Below, piece by piece: positions 10,042 to 18,858 of a DNA stretch of 64,000 nt. Position 1 is the stretch's first letter. Each line of letters starts with the position of its first letter. This stretch comes from Caulobacter vibrioides. GTDB lineage: Bacteria > Pseudomonadota > Alphaproteobacteria > Caulobacterales > Caulobacteraceae. Made by a program: the position numbers and the translations under genes. The DNA lies in assembly GCA_001449105.1 (NCBI GenBank), contig LNIY01000073.1, forward strand, positions 1 through 64,000, given 5' to 3'. The notes below the pieces were generated by a model, which saw nothing but the letters and a program-made list of their open reading frames with translations, had not been told where the DNA came from and ran no database searches.

Positions 10042-12741
10042 CTAGAACTCGTAGGTCACGCCGAAGGTGAAGGTGCGGCCGCTCTTGGTGTAGGCGAGCA
10101 CCCGGTCGGCGGCGATGTCGGTGTACTGGTCGATCGCCTGGTTGGTCAGGTTGATGCCCTCGACCACCAGCTTCAGCCCGTTCGGCGCGTTGTAGTGCGC
10201 GGCGAAGTCGATGTTGTTGGTGCTGTGATAGCCCGAACCGATGTTGCCGTTGCCGCCGGCGCCGTCGAGATAGCCGTCACGATAGGCGCTGGAGATGCGC
10301 GCGCCCCACTTGTCGGTCTCGTAGTAGAGCGTGGCGTTCGAGGTCCACTTCGACAACTGCAGCAGATCGAGAGACACCGCCGTCCCGTCGATGATCACGT
10401 CCGACTTGCCGGTGGCGTAGGTGACGTTGCCGACGAAGCCGAACTTGTCGAACGGCGCGGGCAGGAAGTCGAAGTCGCGCTGGAAGGCCAGCTCGACGCC
10501 CTTGATCGAGGCCCCGTCGCCGTTCACCGGACGGTTGAAGCTGTACATGGTCGAACCGTCCTGGCCCGGACCCTGGAACTGGGTCGGGTAGCCGGTCGAG
10601 CCGTACGGCACCAGCGAGGTCTCGCTGGTGATGAAGCTGTCCATGTTCTTGTAGAAGGCGCTCAGCGCGATATAGCCGCTCTTGCCTTGGTAGAACTCCA
10701 GCGAGCCTTCGACGGAGTCGGCGAGGAACGGCTCCAGGTTCGGGTTGCCGGCCGAGATCGTGCCGCCGAACGGGGTGAAGCTGACGCTGCCGGCCGCGCG
10801 CAGGTCCGACAGGCTGGGGCGGCTGATGTTGCGGTTGGCGCTGAAGCGGGCGACGATGTTCTCACGCACGTCGACGGCGACGTTGAAGGTGGGCAGGAAG
10901 CCGTCGTAGCTGCTCTTGATCACCACCGGCAGCAGCACCGAGCCCTGCGTGGCCGTGCCGGCCGAGGTCAGGTCGGTGGAGTAGTAGCGCACGCCCACAT
11001 TGGCCCGCACCGGATAGTTCCAGGCCGTCGTGTCCAGGTCGTACTGGACGAAGGCCGAGGTGGTCTTTTCCTCGAGCTGGTAGTTCGAGCCCGGCTGGTC
11101 GTTGGCGGTGGTCAGGTCGCGCAACTGGCCGGTGCTGGCGTAGGTGCCGTCGATGTCGGCGACGATGTACGGGATCACCGACTTCTGGTTGACGACGTAC
11201 TTCACCGCCTGCGGCACGACCGGCTTGTTATACCAGTCGACGCGCTGGTAGCGCTGGAAGCCGTTGTTGGCGAAGTTCCTGTACTCAACGCCGGCCTTCA
11301 GCACCGAGCCGCCGCCGAAGTCGTAGACGCCGTCCAGCTTGGCGGTCTTGTACTCGCTGCTGATGTAGTCCTCGCGGGTGTCGGCCCGCATCAGGCCCCA
11401 CTGGGCGGGATCGGTCAGGTCGAAGTTGTAGGTGTTCTTGCCCATCCGGCCGCCGCGGAAGTCGTAGCTGATCGACTTGTTGGTCGACTGCAGGAACACC
11501 TTGTCGAAGATCGGCTCCTCGAATTCCGACTTCGAATAGCCCAGCAGCGCCTTGATCTTGAAGGCGTCGCTGACCTGATAGCCGCCGTTGAACACCGCCT
11601 GGGTGAAGGTGGTCTTGTCGTGCGAGAACTTGTGCTCGCTGCGCATGTCGACGCCGCTGACGTCGGCGGCGACCAGGCTGTCGCCCTCGATGACCACCGA
11701 GTTCAGGCGCTGGGTTCCGGTGATGTTGCCGGTCAGGGCGTTGACGCCGGCCGAGGTCATCTGGAACTCGTCGCGGTCGTTGGTCAGGGTCCCGTACATC
11801 AGGTCCAGGTCCATCGTCAGGCGCTCGCCCGGATGGTACTGCAGAGCCGTGGTCAGCCCGAGGCGCTCGCGCTTGTTGAACCAGGTCGAATAGGTCTGGG
11901 CCTGCGAGGCGCGCACGCGGTTGGCGCCCGTCGCGTTGACCAGGCGGTCGCGGTCGGCGGCCGACACGCCCGGGCCGACATTGGCCGCGCCGGCGTTGAT
12001 CAGCGTCCAGTTCCAGTTGCGGTAGCCGTACTCGTTGATGTCGTTCTTGCCGTAGGCCACCGAGAACAGCGCGCCGAAGTCGCCCCAGCGGTTGGAGATC
12101 AAGCCGACCACGCGCGGGGTGGTGGTGTCGGTGTTGGCGTTGTTCATGCCCTTGACCGAGGCCACGGCCTTGAAGCCGCGATAGTCGAACGGCTTGGCGG
12201 TGAAGAGGCCGACGGTGCCGCCGATGCCGCCTTCGTCCTGCTCGGCGGCGTACGACTTCTCGACGACGACCTTGTTGAACAGTTCCGAGGCGAAGATCGA
12301 GTAGTCGAACGAGCGCGAACGGCTGACCGAGCCGCGATTGTCCATGCCCGAGGCGGTGTTGGTCAGCACCTCCATGCCGTTCAGCTGGGTGCGGGTGAAG
12401 TCGGGGCCCAGGCCGCGCAGGGCGATCTGGCGGCCTTCGCCGGCGTCGCGCGAGATGGTCACGCCCGAGATGCGTTGCAGGGATTCCGCGAGGTTCAGGT
12501 CGGGGAAGGCGGCGATGTCGTCGGCGACGATGACGTCCTGGCTGCCGACCGCGCGACGCTTGATGTCGCTGGCCTTCAGCAGGCTCTCACGGAAGCCGGT
12601 GACGACGATGGCCTCGACTTCGTCGACGGCGGGCTCGGCCGCCGGCGCGGGCGTCTCGGCCGCGTGGGCCTGGGCCGCGCCCAGCAGCGCGACGGACAGG
12701 GCCGTTGTGGTCAGCAGGTTGAACTTGATGGCTTTTTTCAT
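10042..12741 (-). CDS. TonB-dependent receptor, STN-less paralogue
   Basis: 899 residues. Signal peptide about 1-28 (ends AQAHAAE). A TonB box (EAIVVTGFRESL) lies near residues 43-54, directly after the signal with no STN domain. The plug contains NLAESLQRISGVTISRD and RGLGPDFTRTQLNGMEV, and the barrel ends in TFGVTYEF. It is obviously homologous over its whole length to the receptor at 6917-9889, including identical motifs around EQDEGGIGGTV and TAKPFDY. Family knowledge says it imports a TonB-dependent ligand such as a siderophore, vitamin, sugar or peptide; I cannot tell which. The pairing of a signalling and a non-signalling copy suggests that the neighbour senses and this one transports. 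Confidence 0.93.
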   Translation of the reverse strand: MKKAIKFNLLTTTALSVALLGAAQAHAAETPAPAAEPAVDEVEAIVVTGFRESLLKASDIKRRAVGSQDVIVADDIAAFPDLNLAESLQRISGVTISRDAGEGRQIALRGLGPDFTRTQLNGMEVLTNTASGMDNRGSVSRSRSFDYSIFASELFNKVVVEKSYAAEQDEGGIGGTVGLFTAKPFDYRGFKAVASVKGMNNANTDTTTPRVVGLISNRWGDFGALFSVAYGKNDINEYGYRNWNWTLINAGAANVGPGVSAADRDRLVNATGANRVRASQAQTYSTWFNKRERLGLTTALQYHPGERLTMDLDLMYGTLTNDRDEFQMTSAGVNALTGNITGTQRLNSVVIEGDSLVAADVSGVDMRSEHKFSHDKTTFTQAVFNGGYQVSDAFKIKALLGYSKSEFEEPIFDKVFLQSTNKSISYDFRGGRMGKNTYNFDLTDPAQWGLMRADTREDYISSEYKTAKLDGVYDFGGGSVLKAGVEYRNFANNGFQRYQRVDWYNKPVVPQAVKYVVNQKSVIPYIVADIDGTYASTGQLRDLTTANDQPGSNYQLEEKTTSAFVQYDLDTTAWNYPVRANVGVRYYSTDLTSAGTATQGSVLLPVVIKSSYDGFLPTFNVAVDVRENIVARFSANRNISRPSLSDLRAAGSVSFTPFGGTISAGNPNLEPFLADSVEGSLEFYQGKSGYIALSAFYKNMDSFITSETSLVPYGSTGYPTQFQGPGQDGSTMYSFNRPVNGDGASIKGVELAFQRDFDFLPAPFDKFGFVGNVTYATGKSDVIIDGTAVSLDLLQLSKWTSNATLYYETDKWGARISSAYRDGYLDGAGGNGNIGSGYHSTNNIDFAAHYNAPNGLKLVVEGINLTNQAIDQYTDIAADRVLAYTKSGRTFTFGVTYEF

Positions 12742-12942
12742 GGCCCCGATCCTCGCGGTCTACGACGGGGCAGGGAGGCTTCCCCACCGGTCGTCAGGCG
12801 GGGGAGGGCGAAGGACCGTCGCCGGGGACAGGTTCGAGGCCGGGTTTTATGTGAAGTGTTTGCGACGGTGGACGGTGTTGATCCGTGGGCGGATCGCATC
12901 CGTCATGCCCGAGCCCGGCCATGACGGATGCGGCCTGTGTCG
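12742..12942 (-). promoter_or_regulatory. Intergenic region: operon-end hairpin and TBDR promoter region
   Basis: 201 bp between the end of the cargo-1 gene and the TBDR start. Bases 12896-12907 and 12920-12931 form a perfect 12-bp inverted repeat (GCATCCGTCATG) with a 12-base loop and no T-run, a likely end-of-operon hairpin. Closer to the TBDR, 12844-12855 on the minus strand reads TTCACATAAAAC, a near copy of a sequence upstream of the alkaline phosphatase gene (19839-19850). Confidence 0.5.
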
Positions 12943-13461
12943 CTAGTTCAGCTTAACGGTGAAGCTGCCGTCGAAGTTGTCGTCCATCAGGGCCGACCCG
13001 TCGCTGAGCACTTTGACGTGCGTTTCGGGTTGCCCGTCGTTGTCGACATCGAGCCAGAAGGTGTTGCTCACACCGTTGTCGATCCAGAACGTCGTCCCGT
13101 CGACCGATCGCTGCTCGACTTCGTCGATATTGAAGCCGCTAGTGGCGTCCCGGGCGTCGATCTTTGCCTGGGTGAAGTTGTCGAGCCCCACTTGGCTCAG
13201 AATGGCTTCGATCGCCGGCTTGATAAGTTCGAGCTCGTTGGCGGCGTCGCCGACCTCGCCGGTGTCGACGTCTTCGCCGTCGTCGTCCGGCCAGACGTCT
13301 TCAGGATCGTCACCGTCATCGTACTCGCCGTCGCCCGGAACCGGGTCCGGCCAGGTATCGACGATCGTTCCGTCGTCCTCATCTTCCTCCCAGCCTTCCT
13401 CTTCCTCGGAGCTCGCGCCACCGGCAATCAGCAAGAGTTCTTCATCGTTAAGCGATCGCAT
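12943..13461 (-). CDS. Acidic double-glycine-leader secreted protein (cargo 1)
   Basis: 172 residues. It begins with a 15-residue leader MRSLNDEELLLIAGG that fits the class II double-glycine consensus exactly: L at -12, E at -8, L at -7, I at -4, GG at -2/-1. Cleavage after G15 would release a 157-residue protein. Residues about 18-70 are extremely Asp/Glu-rich; about 75-115 look helical (ELIKPAIEAILSQVGL); the C-terminus has a DVDNDGQPETHV segment resembling a DxDxDG calcium loop, followed by DDNFDGSFTVKLN. It is a paralogue of the protein at 18859-19380. It sits 109 bp downstream of the exporter gene on the same strand, behind an AT-rich stretch that may hold its own promoter. I do not recognise a named family. 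Exported cargo is a strong inference from leader and context; its activity is unknown. Confidence 0.85.
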   Translation of the reverse strand: MRSLNDEELLLIAGGASSEEEEGWEEDEDDGTIVDTWPDPVPGDGEYDDGDDPEDVWPDDDGEDVDTGEVGDAANELELIKPAIEAILSQVGLDNFTQAKIDARDATSGFNIDEVEQRSVDGTTFWIDNGVSNTFWLDVDNDGQPETHVKVLSDGSALMDDNFDGSFTVKLN

Positions 13462-13570
13462 GTACTGCTCAGTATGTTATGCATCACCATTTGTGACTTA
13501 TGTTTTGTGATCTAGAATCGCGTTTTCCATCAAGTTTTAGTTTCGAATTTTTATAGTATTTGGATTCTTG
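13462..13570 (-). promoter_or_regulatory. AT-rich spacer upstream of cargo 1, probable promoter
   Basis: This 109-bp gap is markedly AT-rich against a GC-rich background, with runs such as GAATTTTTATAG (plus strand). A short palindrome (TACTGCTCAGTA, 13463-13474) abuts the cargo-1 start. I could not fix a -35/-10 pair with confidence. A separate promoter would allow cargo 1 to be made at a higher level than the exporter. Confidence 0.4.
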
Positions 13571-15721
13571 TTATGAAATTGTTGGTTGGTGAATTTGGGG
13601 CATGTTCTCTGTGGCGCTGACCTCGGGTTCATTCGTCTTTGCTTCACGACGTTTGATCTCTGTCAGGTCGGTCGAGAGCAGGAGCACACGGTCGGCCGTG
13701 GCTATGGTCTCCGGACGGTGAGCGACGATAATTCGTGTCATGCTCAACGCCTTCAGCTCCGCGTTGATCGACTTCTCGCGCTTGAGGTCGAGATGCGAGG
13801 TCGCCTCGTCCAGGATGAGGACCTTCGGTTCCTTGTAGAGGGCGCGCGCCAGCAGCACGCGCTGCTTCTGGCCGCCGGAGAGGGTCGATCCCATGTCGCC
13901 GACCAGGGTTTCCGCGCGCATCGGCATGGCGCGCACCTCTTCTTCGATCGAGGCCAGGCGCAGGCAGCGCCAGACCCTTTCCGTATCCACGTGCTCGTCG
14001 AAGAAGGCGACATTCTCCGCGATGGATCCCGGCAGAAGGTCGTCGTCCTGCATGACCACGCCGAAGGTCTGGCGCACGGCCTTGGCGCCCCAGGCCGATA
14101 GCGGAAGGCCGTCGAGGCGGACGTCGCCATGGGTGGGCGGATAGAGGCCGCACATGACCTTCAGCAGGGTGGACTTGCCTGCGCCCGAAAGGCCGACGAT
14201 GGCGACCATCTCGCCCGGCTCGATGCGGGCGTTGAGGCCCTTGAGAACCCAGGGGTCCGTCGGTCCGTAGCGGTACATCAGGCCGGCGATGTCCAGGCGT
14301 CCGTGAACGGGAGGAAGGCCGGCCGGAGCCCGGTCGAGCCCCGTCTCCTGCGGAGTCAGGGCGATGTCCGCCAGGCGTCCCGTGTAGACGTCCAGCAGCC
14401 GCCAGTTCACGAACTGGTCGAAGAGGTTCGTCGAGCGGGACAGGAACTGCGTGCGATAGGACATGAAGGCGTAAAGCGCGCCGACCGTCGCTGCGCCTTC
14501 GATCACCGACTGGACGCCCAGATAGATGATCAGGATGCCCGCCAGGGCTTCGAAAGCCCGCTGGACGGTCGCGAAGATCGAGTTGGTCAGGGCGTTGCTC
14601 TGGCTGGCGCGCACCGAGTCCGCGAGCTTGTTGGCCCAGTCGGCCTCGCGCTTGCTCTCGCCGCCCATGAGCTTGATGGTCTGGATGGCTCGCAGCGTTT
14701 CCAGTCGCTTGCCCTGTTCGGCGACCGAGGCCAGCAGCGCGTCGGCCCCGAAGCGTCGGCTGAGCGGCAGGCCGCAGAGCCGCACGACGATGTAGATCAG
14801 CAGGCCCGCGCCGGTCACCGCCGCCAGCATCGGGGCGTAGATGGTCATCAGCACGGCGGTGCTGATCGCCAGGCCGCCATCGACGACCGCCGCGATCAGC
14901 CCGCCCGAAATCAGGTTCCGGACCGGGTCGAGCGCCTGAAAGCGGCTCTGCACGTCGGCCAGCCGCCGCCTCTGGAACCAGGGCAGGGGGAGCCGGATCA
15001 TGTGGTGGAACAGTCTCTGGGTCATGTCCCACGACAGGAGGGACGAGACGCTCTGGAGCGCCACGGCGCGCAGGGCCTCCGCGCCGGCGTTGAAGACCGC
15101 GAAGACGGCGAAGCCGATCGCCAGGCCGGAAAGGAGCTCCAGGTCGCCTTTGACCGCGGCCTCGTCGATGGCCAGCTGCAGGTAGAAGGGGCTGGCGAGC
15201 ACATAGGCCTGCAGCAGGATCGAGAGGATCAGGACCTGCGCCATGCCTCCGCGGATTTCGCTGGTCCAGCGCATCAGGCTGAACAGGCGCAGGGGCGAGC
15301 GCTTGGCGCGCTTCTGGAAGTTGGGCACCGGCGCCAGCTCGACGGCCACGCCGGTGAACGCCCGGGTCGCCTCCGCCTCGGTCACGGTCCGATAGCCTCT
15401 CGCCGGATCGAAGATCCGCACGCCCTTGCGGGTCACGCGATCCAGAACGACGAAGTGGTTCATCTCCCAGTGAAGGATGGAGGGGCGCTTCAGTCCCGAC
15501 AGCTCGCTCAGCTCGCAACGCACGGCGCGGGCCGACATGCCGATGTCGTTGGCGATATCGATCAGGCCTCGCGCGGTCGCGCCTCGCGCCGACACCGAGT
15601 ATCGCTGGCGCAGCCAGGCGAGGTCGATTTCCGAACCCGACATGGCCGCGGCCATGCCAAGCGACGCCAATCCGCATTCGGCGGCTTCGGTCTGGCGGTT
15701 TCGAACGGCCGCGCGGCTCAC
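13571..15721 (-). CDS. Peptidase-containing ABC exporter (C39 bacteriocin-type, PCAT)
   Basis: 716 residues from a GTG at 15721 that overlaps the HlyD stop (GTGA) and is preceded by AAGGAA. The N-terminal C39 peptidase has QTEAAECGLASLGM with the catalytic Cys16, His89 in the MNHFVVLD motif and Asp105 in IFDPARG. A six-helix transmembrane domain follows (about 165-440). The nucleotide-binding domain has Walker A GLSGAGKST, signature LSGGQKQR, Walker B VLILDEAT and the switch His in AHRPET. Such proteins cut double-glycine leaders and pump the mature cargo through a type I channel with an HlyD adaptor and an outer-membrane factor. No TolC-like gene is present in the window, so a housekeeping one is presumably shared. 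The two leader-bearing genes at either end of this operon are the obvious substrates. Confidence 0.95.
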   Translation of the reverse strand: MSRAAVRNRQTEAAECGLASLGMAAAMSGSEIDLAWLRQRYSVSARGATARGLIDIANDIGMSARAVRCELSELSGLKRPSILHWEMNHFVVLDRVTRKGVRIFDPARGYRTVTEAEATRAFTGVAVELAPVPNFQKRAKRSPLRLFSLMRWTSEIRGGMAQVLILSILLQAYVLASPFYLQLAIDEAAVKGDLELLSGLAIGFAVFAVFNAGAEALRAVALQSVSSLLSWDMTQRLFHHMIRLPLPWFQRRRLADVQSRFQALDPVRNLISGGLIAAVVDGGLAISTAVLMTIYAPMLAAVTGAGLLIYIVVRLCGLPLSRRFGADALLASVAEQGKRLETLRAIQTIKLMGGESKREADWANKLADSVRASQSNALTNSIFATVQRAFEALAGILIIYLGVQSVIEGAATVGALYAFMSYRTQFLSRSTNLFDQFVNWRLLDVYTGRLADIALTPQETGLDRAPAGLPPVHGRLDIAGLMYRYGPTDPWVLKGLNARIEPGEMVAIVGLSGAGKSTLLKVMCGLYPPTHGDVRLDGLPLSAWGAKAVRQTFGVVMQDDDLLPGSIAENVAFFDEHVDTERVWRCLRLASIEEEVRAMPMRAETLVGDMGSTLSGGQKQRVLLARALYKEPKVLILDEATSHLDLKREKSINAELKALSMTRIIVAHRPETIATADRVLLLSTDLTEIKRREAKTNEPEVSATENMPQIHQPTIS

Positions 15722-17004
15722 ATCTCGTTCCTTCGCTTGACCGCCAGCAGGGGTTCCAGGAGCCATTCCAGGAACGAGCGCGACTCCAGGAGCAGGTCGG
15801 CGTTCACCCGGCCCCCGGGGGCGAGGCGCCAGCTTCGGCCGTAGGCGTCGACCGTCTGGCGATCCAGGGCCACCGTGATCCGGTAGAGGCCCTCCTTCGT
15901 CTCGATGGGGACGGGCAGGTCGGCTGGATTGGTGGGCGCGTCGGCCCGCTTGATCACTCGGCCATGGCTGACGCCGAAGCGCTGGTAGGGAAACGCCTCG
16001 TACATCAGCCGGACCCGATCGCCGGGCTTGATGAAGCCCACGGCGCGCGACGGCGCCCACAGTTCGGCCTGGAGATTGGCGCCGCTGGGCAGGATGATCG
16101 CCAGCGGGTGAGTCGTCGACGCGGGGCCGCCCAGGCGCGCCTGCAGGGAGGCGACCTGGCCGGCGCGGGGCGCCGTGACCACGATCTCGCGATCGGCCGC
16201 GTAGCTCGCCTGCTTCTCCCGCAACTGGGCGCCGGCGCCGCGGAGTTCGGCCTGGGCGAGTTCGGCCTCGGCGCCGAGTCGCCGCTGCTGGGCGTCGAGC
16301 GTCCTGAGCGAGGCGGTCACGGATTCGAACTCCTGCTCCAGCAGCACTTGGTCCTGCTGGGCGTCGACCCAGGCCTCTTCTCGCTGGCGAAGCTGCAGTT
16401 CGGAGACGAAGCCCCGGTCGCGGAGCGGGCGGGCGGCTTCGAAGGACGCGAGGTTGAGCCTGACGCGCTGCTTCTGCAGGTCGATGTTGCGCACCAGGCG
16501 CGCACGCTGCGCGACAAGGCCGGTGCGCCTGGCGTCGATCTCTTCCAGTTGCCGCTCGACGGCGACGGAGGAGGCGCGCGCCCGGTCGGCCAGCGAGTTC
16601 ACCTGCTCCGTCGAGGCGTCGGTCAGGACGGTCCCCAGGCGTTCTCCGCCTTCGATCATCGGGTCGAGCGTCAAGGTGGCGATGGGCGCGCCCGCCGCGA
16701 CGAAATCGCCTTCATCGACGTGAAGCCGGGTGACCACGGCCGATCGCGGCGCGGACACGCGGATGGCGCCGGCGGTGGGCTCCAGCACGCCGCTCACGGT
16801 TTCCTTGCGGGTGTAGGTGTTGGTGACCAGGAACGCGCCGACCGAGAGGAAGCTGAGCGCCATGAAGCCGGTCAGCGTCCAGGTCGTGAGGCGGTGCAGC
16901 TTCACCGGGGCGCCGTAGGCGTCCTGCGTCGCGGCGAGGGCCTCCGCGCGAAACAGCTGCGGCGCGTCCGCGCCCGGCGCGATGTGGTCGTCGGTCCGCG
17001 ACAT
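15718..17004 (-). CDS. HlyD-family membrane fusion protein (type I secretion adaptor)
   Basis: 428 residues from the ATG at 17004, which overlaps the upstream hydrolase stop by one base (TGATG). A cytoplasmic N-terminus of about 40 residues is followed by one transmembrane helix (about 43-65, FMALSFLSVGAFLVT). Then come a first half-lipoyl segment (VSAPRSAVVTRLHVDEGDFVAAGAPI), a long coiled-coil hairpin (about 130-255) and the second lipoyl half (IVVTAPRAGQVASLQARLGG), plus a beta-barrel domain. It resembles the CvaA/LapC-type adaptors that work with peptidase-containing ABC exporters. The adaptor links the inner-membrane exporter to an outer-membrane channel. Tight overlaps with both neighbours show a single polycistronic unit. 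Confidence 0.93.
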   Translation of the reverse strand: MSRTDDHIAPGADAPQLFRAEALAATQDAYGAPVKLHRLTTWTLTGFMALSFLSVGAFLVTNTYTRKETVSGVLEPTAGAIRVSAPRSAVVTRLHVDEGDFVAAGAPIATLTLDPMIEGGERLGTVLTDASTEQVNSLADRARASSVAVERQLEEIDARRTGLVAQRARLVRNIDLQKQRVRLNLASFEAARPLRDRGFVSELQLRQREEAWVDAQQDQVLLEQEFESVTASLRTLDAQQRRLGAEAELAQAELRGAGAQLREKQASYAADREIVVTAPRAGQVASLQARLGGPASTTHPLAIILPSGANLQAELWAPSRAVGFIKPGDRVRLMYEAFPYQRFGVSHGRVIKRADAPTNPADLPVPIETKEGLYRITVALDRQTVDAYGRSWRLAPGGRVNADLLLESRSFLEWLLEPLLAVKRRNEM

Positions 17005-18830
17005 CACTCGATGGTCGCCAGCTGGTCGCGGATCCAGGGCTGGACCCCCGCGAGCGCCACCATGTGTGATCCGGTTTCCTTGGTGGTGAGCGTGAAATCG
17101 CCGGACGGCCGGCAGGGCAGGTCGCCGGGCTCGAAAGTGGGGTCGGTGCGGCTGTAGAAGATCGCCACGCGCGCCGAGCAGGAAAGTGTCGCACGCTGAT
17201 GCTCGGCCCACCGGCGAAAGGCGTCGGAGGGTTGCGTCCAGTCGATGCCCATCGCGGCCCGCTCCCAGGCCGCCTGCCTGGCGGGCGAGGACTGCTGCGG
17301 CCCGCGGGTGTCCGCCCAGCTCGCCGGCGGCTTCGGCTTGAGCCAAGGCGCGGCCAGGAGAAAGCGATCGAAAACCGGCTTGCGGCCCTGCATTCGATTG
17401 AGGGTCGCAAGGCCCAGAAGGCCGCCGTAGCTTTCGCCATAGAAGACGGTGCGGCGATAGTCGCCGAGAGCGCGGGCTTGCATCGCCGCCAGAATGGCGT
17501 CGGCGTCGGCTTCGATGGCCGATCCGCCGTCCCGGGCCAGGCGATCGACGGTGGCCCGGCCGGCTCCCGAGTTTCCCGCGCCGACCACCATCAGGACGTC
17601 CCAACCTTCGGCCACGAACGGCTCGACCAGGGGCGCCCGCGACGCGCCGGCCGACGGCGCGCCGGGGCCGCCGGGCGCATAGACGATCAAGCCCTTCGGA
17701 GCGGCCGTGGTGAACAGCGTCGCGGCGAGCGGCCGCTGCGTGGAGCCCAGTTGCACGGTCCGCATCTCGACCTTGGCCGACACGCCTTCTGCCCGAGGGC
17801 AGACGAGCTCCCGCGAGCGGCCGTCCACTTCCAGGCGGATGCGCGCGTTCCCGTACGGCGCCTCGTAGTGATAGGCGGCGGCTGAACGCTTTTCGGCCCG
17901 GCTGAAGTCCACGAGCGCTTCATCGGGGCGCCTGTCGATGGGGCGGCTGACGGGCGAGGCTGACCCCGGAGAGAACTCGGTGATGGCGTCGAGGTCGTCG
18001 AACACGGCCGACAGCTCGCCATCGGACCGCAGCTTGAACCTGCCGCCCTTGGCGATCGTCGCTCCGCTCTCGACGCCGATGAGTTCGCCGGCGGCCAGAA
18101 CCAGCTTGCGCCCGCCGAGTCTGAGCAGCCGTGGCGGGGTTTTCTTGCCGGCGACGGCTACCGCGCCGCTGATCGGGGCCGTGCGCCAGGCCCGGCCGCT
18201 CTTGAGACGCGCGGTGTAGTCCTGGCGATCGAGATAGAGCCCGTCCGCATTGGAGTTGCCGGCCGTGATCGGCACGTCGATCGGCCGGCTGTCGGGTGGC
18301 GTGGCGCGGGCGCTTTCCTGGAGCCGAGGCCACAGGCGCTTCAGTTCCAGGATCGGCGTATGTCCGTCCAGATGCAGGTCTTCGGTGAAGACGGCGGACT
18401 TCAGGGCGAGGGCCTCTCCCTCGTCCGGGGAAAAGGCGGGAGCCGCCAAGGAGCGGAAGGCGATCTCGGGTGCGAGCGTGACGATGGACTTCGAATTGGC
18501 GGCCCAGGCCGCTTCGCGCACGGGCGCGTTGGATTGAAAGGCCGAGCGGACGCAGCTCTGCGAGAAGTTGGTCTCGACCAGGCAGTCCACGTCGAGGACC
18601 GCCATGTTCGGGGTCGCATGCCTGAACGGAAAGAAGCCTCGCTTGGAGTAGGCGGCCAGATAGCGCCCGTCCGGTGAGAAATCGATCCTGTGCGTGCCGC
18701 ATAAGGCGTCGGCCGGCGTGGACGATTTCAGGGGGAATACGAGATTGGCGCCGTCGGCCATGCAGCCGGAAGCGATCGGGCAAAGAAGAGCAGCGAGAAG
18801 ACTGCGTCCAGCAATTGAATGTTTAAGCAT
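17004..18830 (-). CDS. Probable lipoprotein alpha/beta hydrolase (prolyl-oligopeptidase-like) of the secretion operon
   Basis: About 608 residues from the ATG at 18830; a GTG two codons upstream is an alternative. The N-terminus is hydrophobic and ends in ASGC, a weak lipobox, suggesting an envelope lipoprotein. The N-terminal half carries WD40/TolB-like pieces (RIDFSPDGRYLAAYS, FSPDEGEALAL), consistent with a beta-propeller. The C-terminal half is an alpha/beta hydrolase: an oxyanion-region PGGPGAPS, the nucleophile elbow FYGESYGG (Ser467), an acidic residue in YSRTDPTFEPGD and a late His in TGSHMVAL. This two-domain order is that of S9-type peptidases, although I cannot show peptidase activity. 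It lies between cargo 2 and the HlyD gene and is translationally coupled to the latter, so a role in cargo maturation, surface processing or self-protection is inferred. Confidence 0.72.
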   Translation of the reverse strand: MLKHSIAGRSLLAALLCPIASGCMADGANLVFPLKSSTPADALCGTHRIDFSPDGRYLAAYSKRGFFPFRHATPNMAVLDVDCLVETNFSQSCVRSAFQSNAPVREAAWAANSKSIVTLAPEIAFRSLAAPAFSPDEGEALALKSAVFTEDLHLDGHTPILELKRLWPRLQESARATPPDSRPIDVPITAGNSNADGLYLDRQDYTARLKSGRAWRTAPISGAVAVAGKKTPPRLLRLGGRKLVLAAGELIGVESGATIAKGGRFKLRSDGELSAVFDDLDAITEFSPGSASPVSRPIDRRPDEALVDFSRAEKRSAAAYHYEAPYGNARIRLEVDGRSRELVCPRAEGVSAKVEMRTVQLGSTQRPLAATLFTTAAPKGLIVYAPGGPGAPSAGASRAPLVEPFVAEGWDVLMVVGAGNSGAGRATVDRLARDGGSAIEADADAILAAMQARALGDYRRTVFYGESYGGLLGLATLNRMQGRKPVFDRFLLAAPWLKPKPPASWADTRGPQQSSPARQAAWERAAMGIDWTQPSDAFRRWAEHQRATLSCSARVAIFYSRTDPTFEPGDLPCRPSGDFTLTTKETGSHMVALAGVQPWIRDQLATIE

Positions 18831-18858
18831 ACCCACCAGACGCAGTCCGTAGTCTCGA

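Noticed and set aside
10003-12924. 973-codon plus-strand frame antisense to the TBDR at 10042-12741
   Set aside because: The opposite frame encodes a complete receptor with signal peptide, TonB box and terminal aromatic. The antisense product is low complexity (Val/Ala/Gly/Asp/Arg) and resembles no family.
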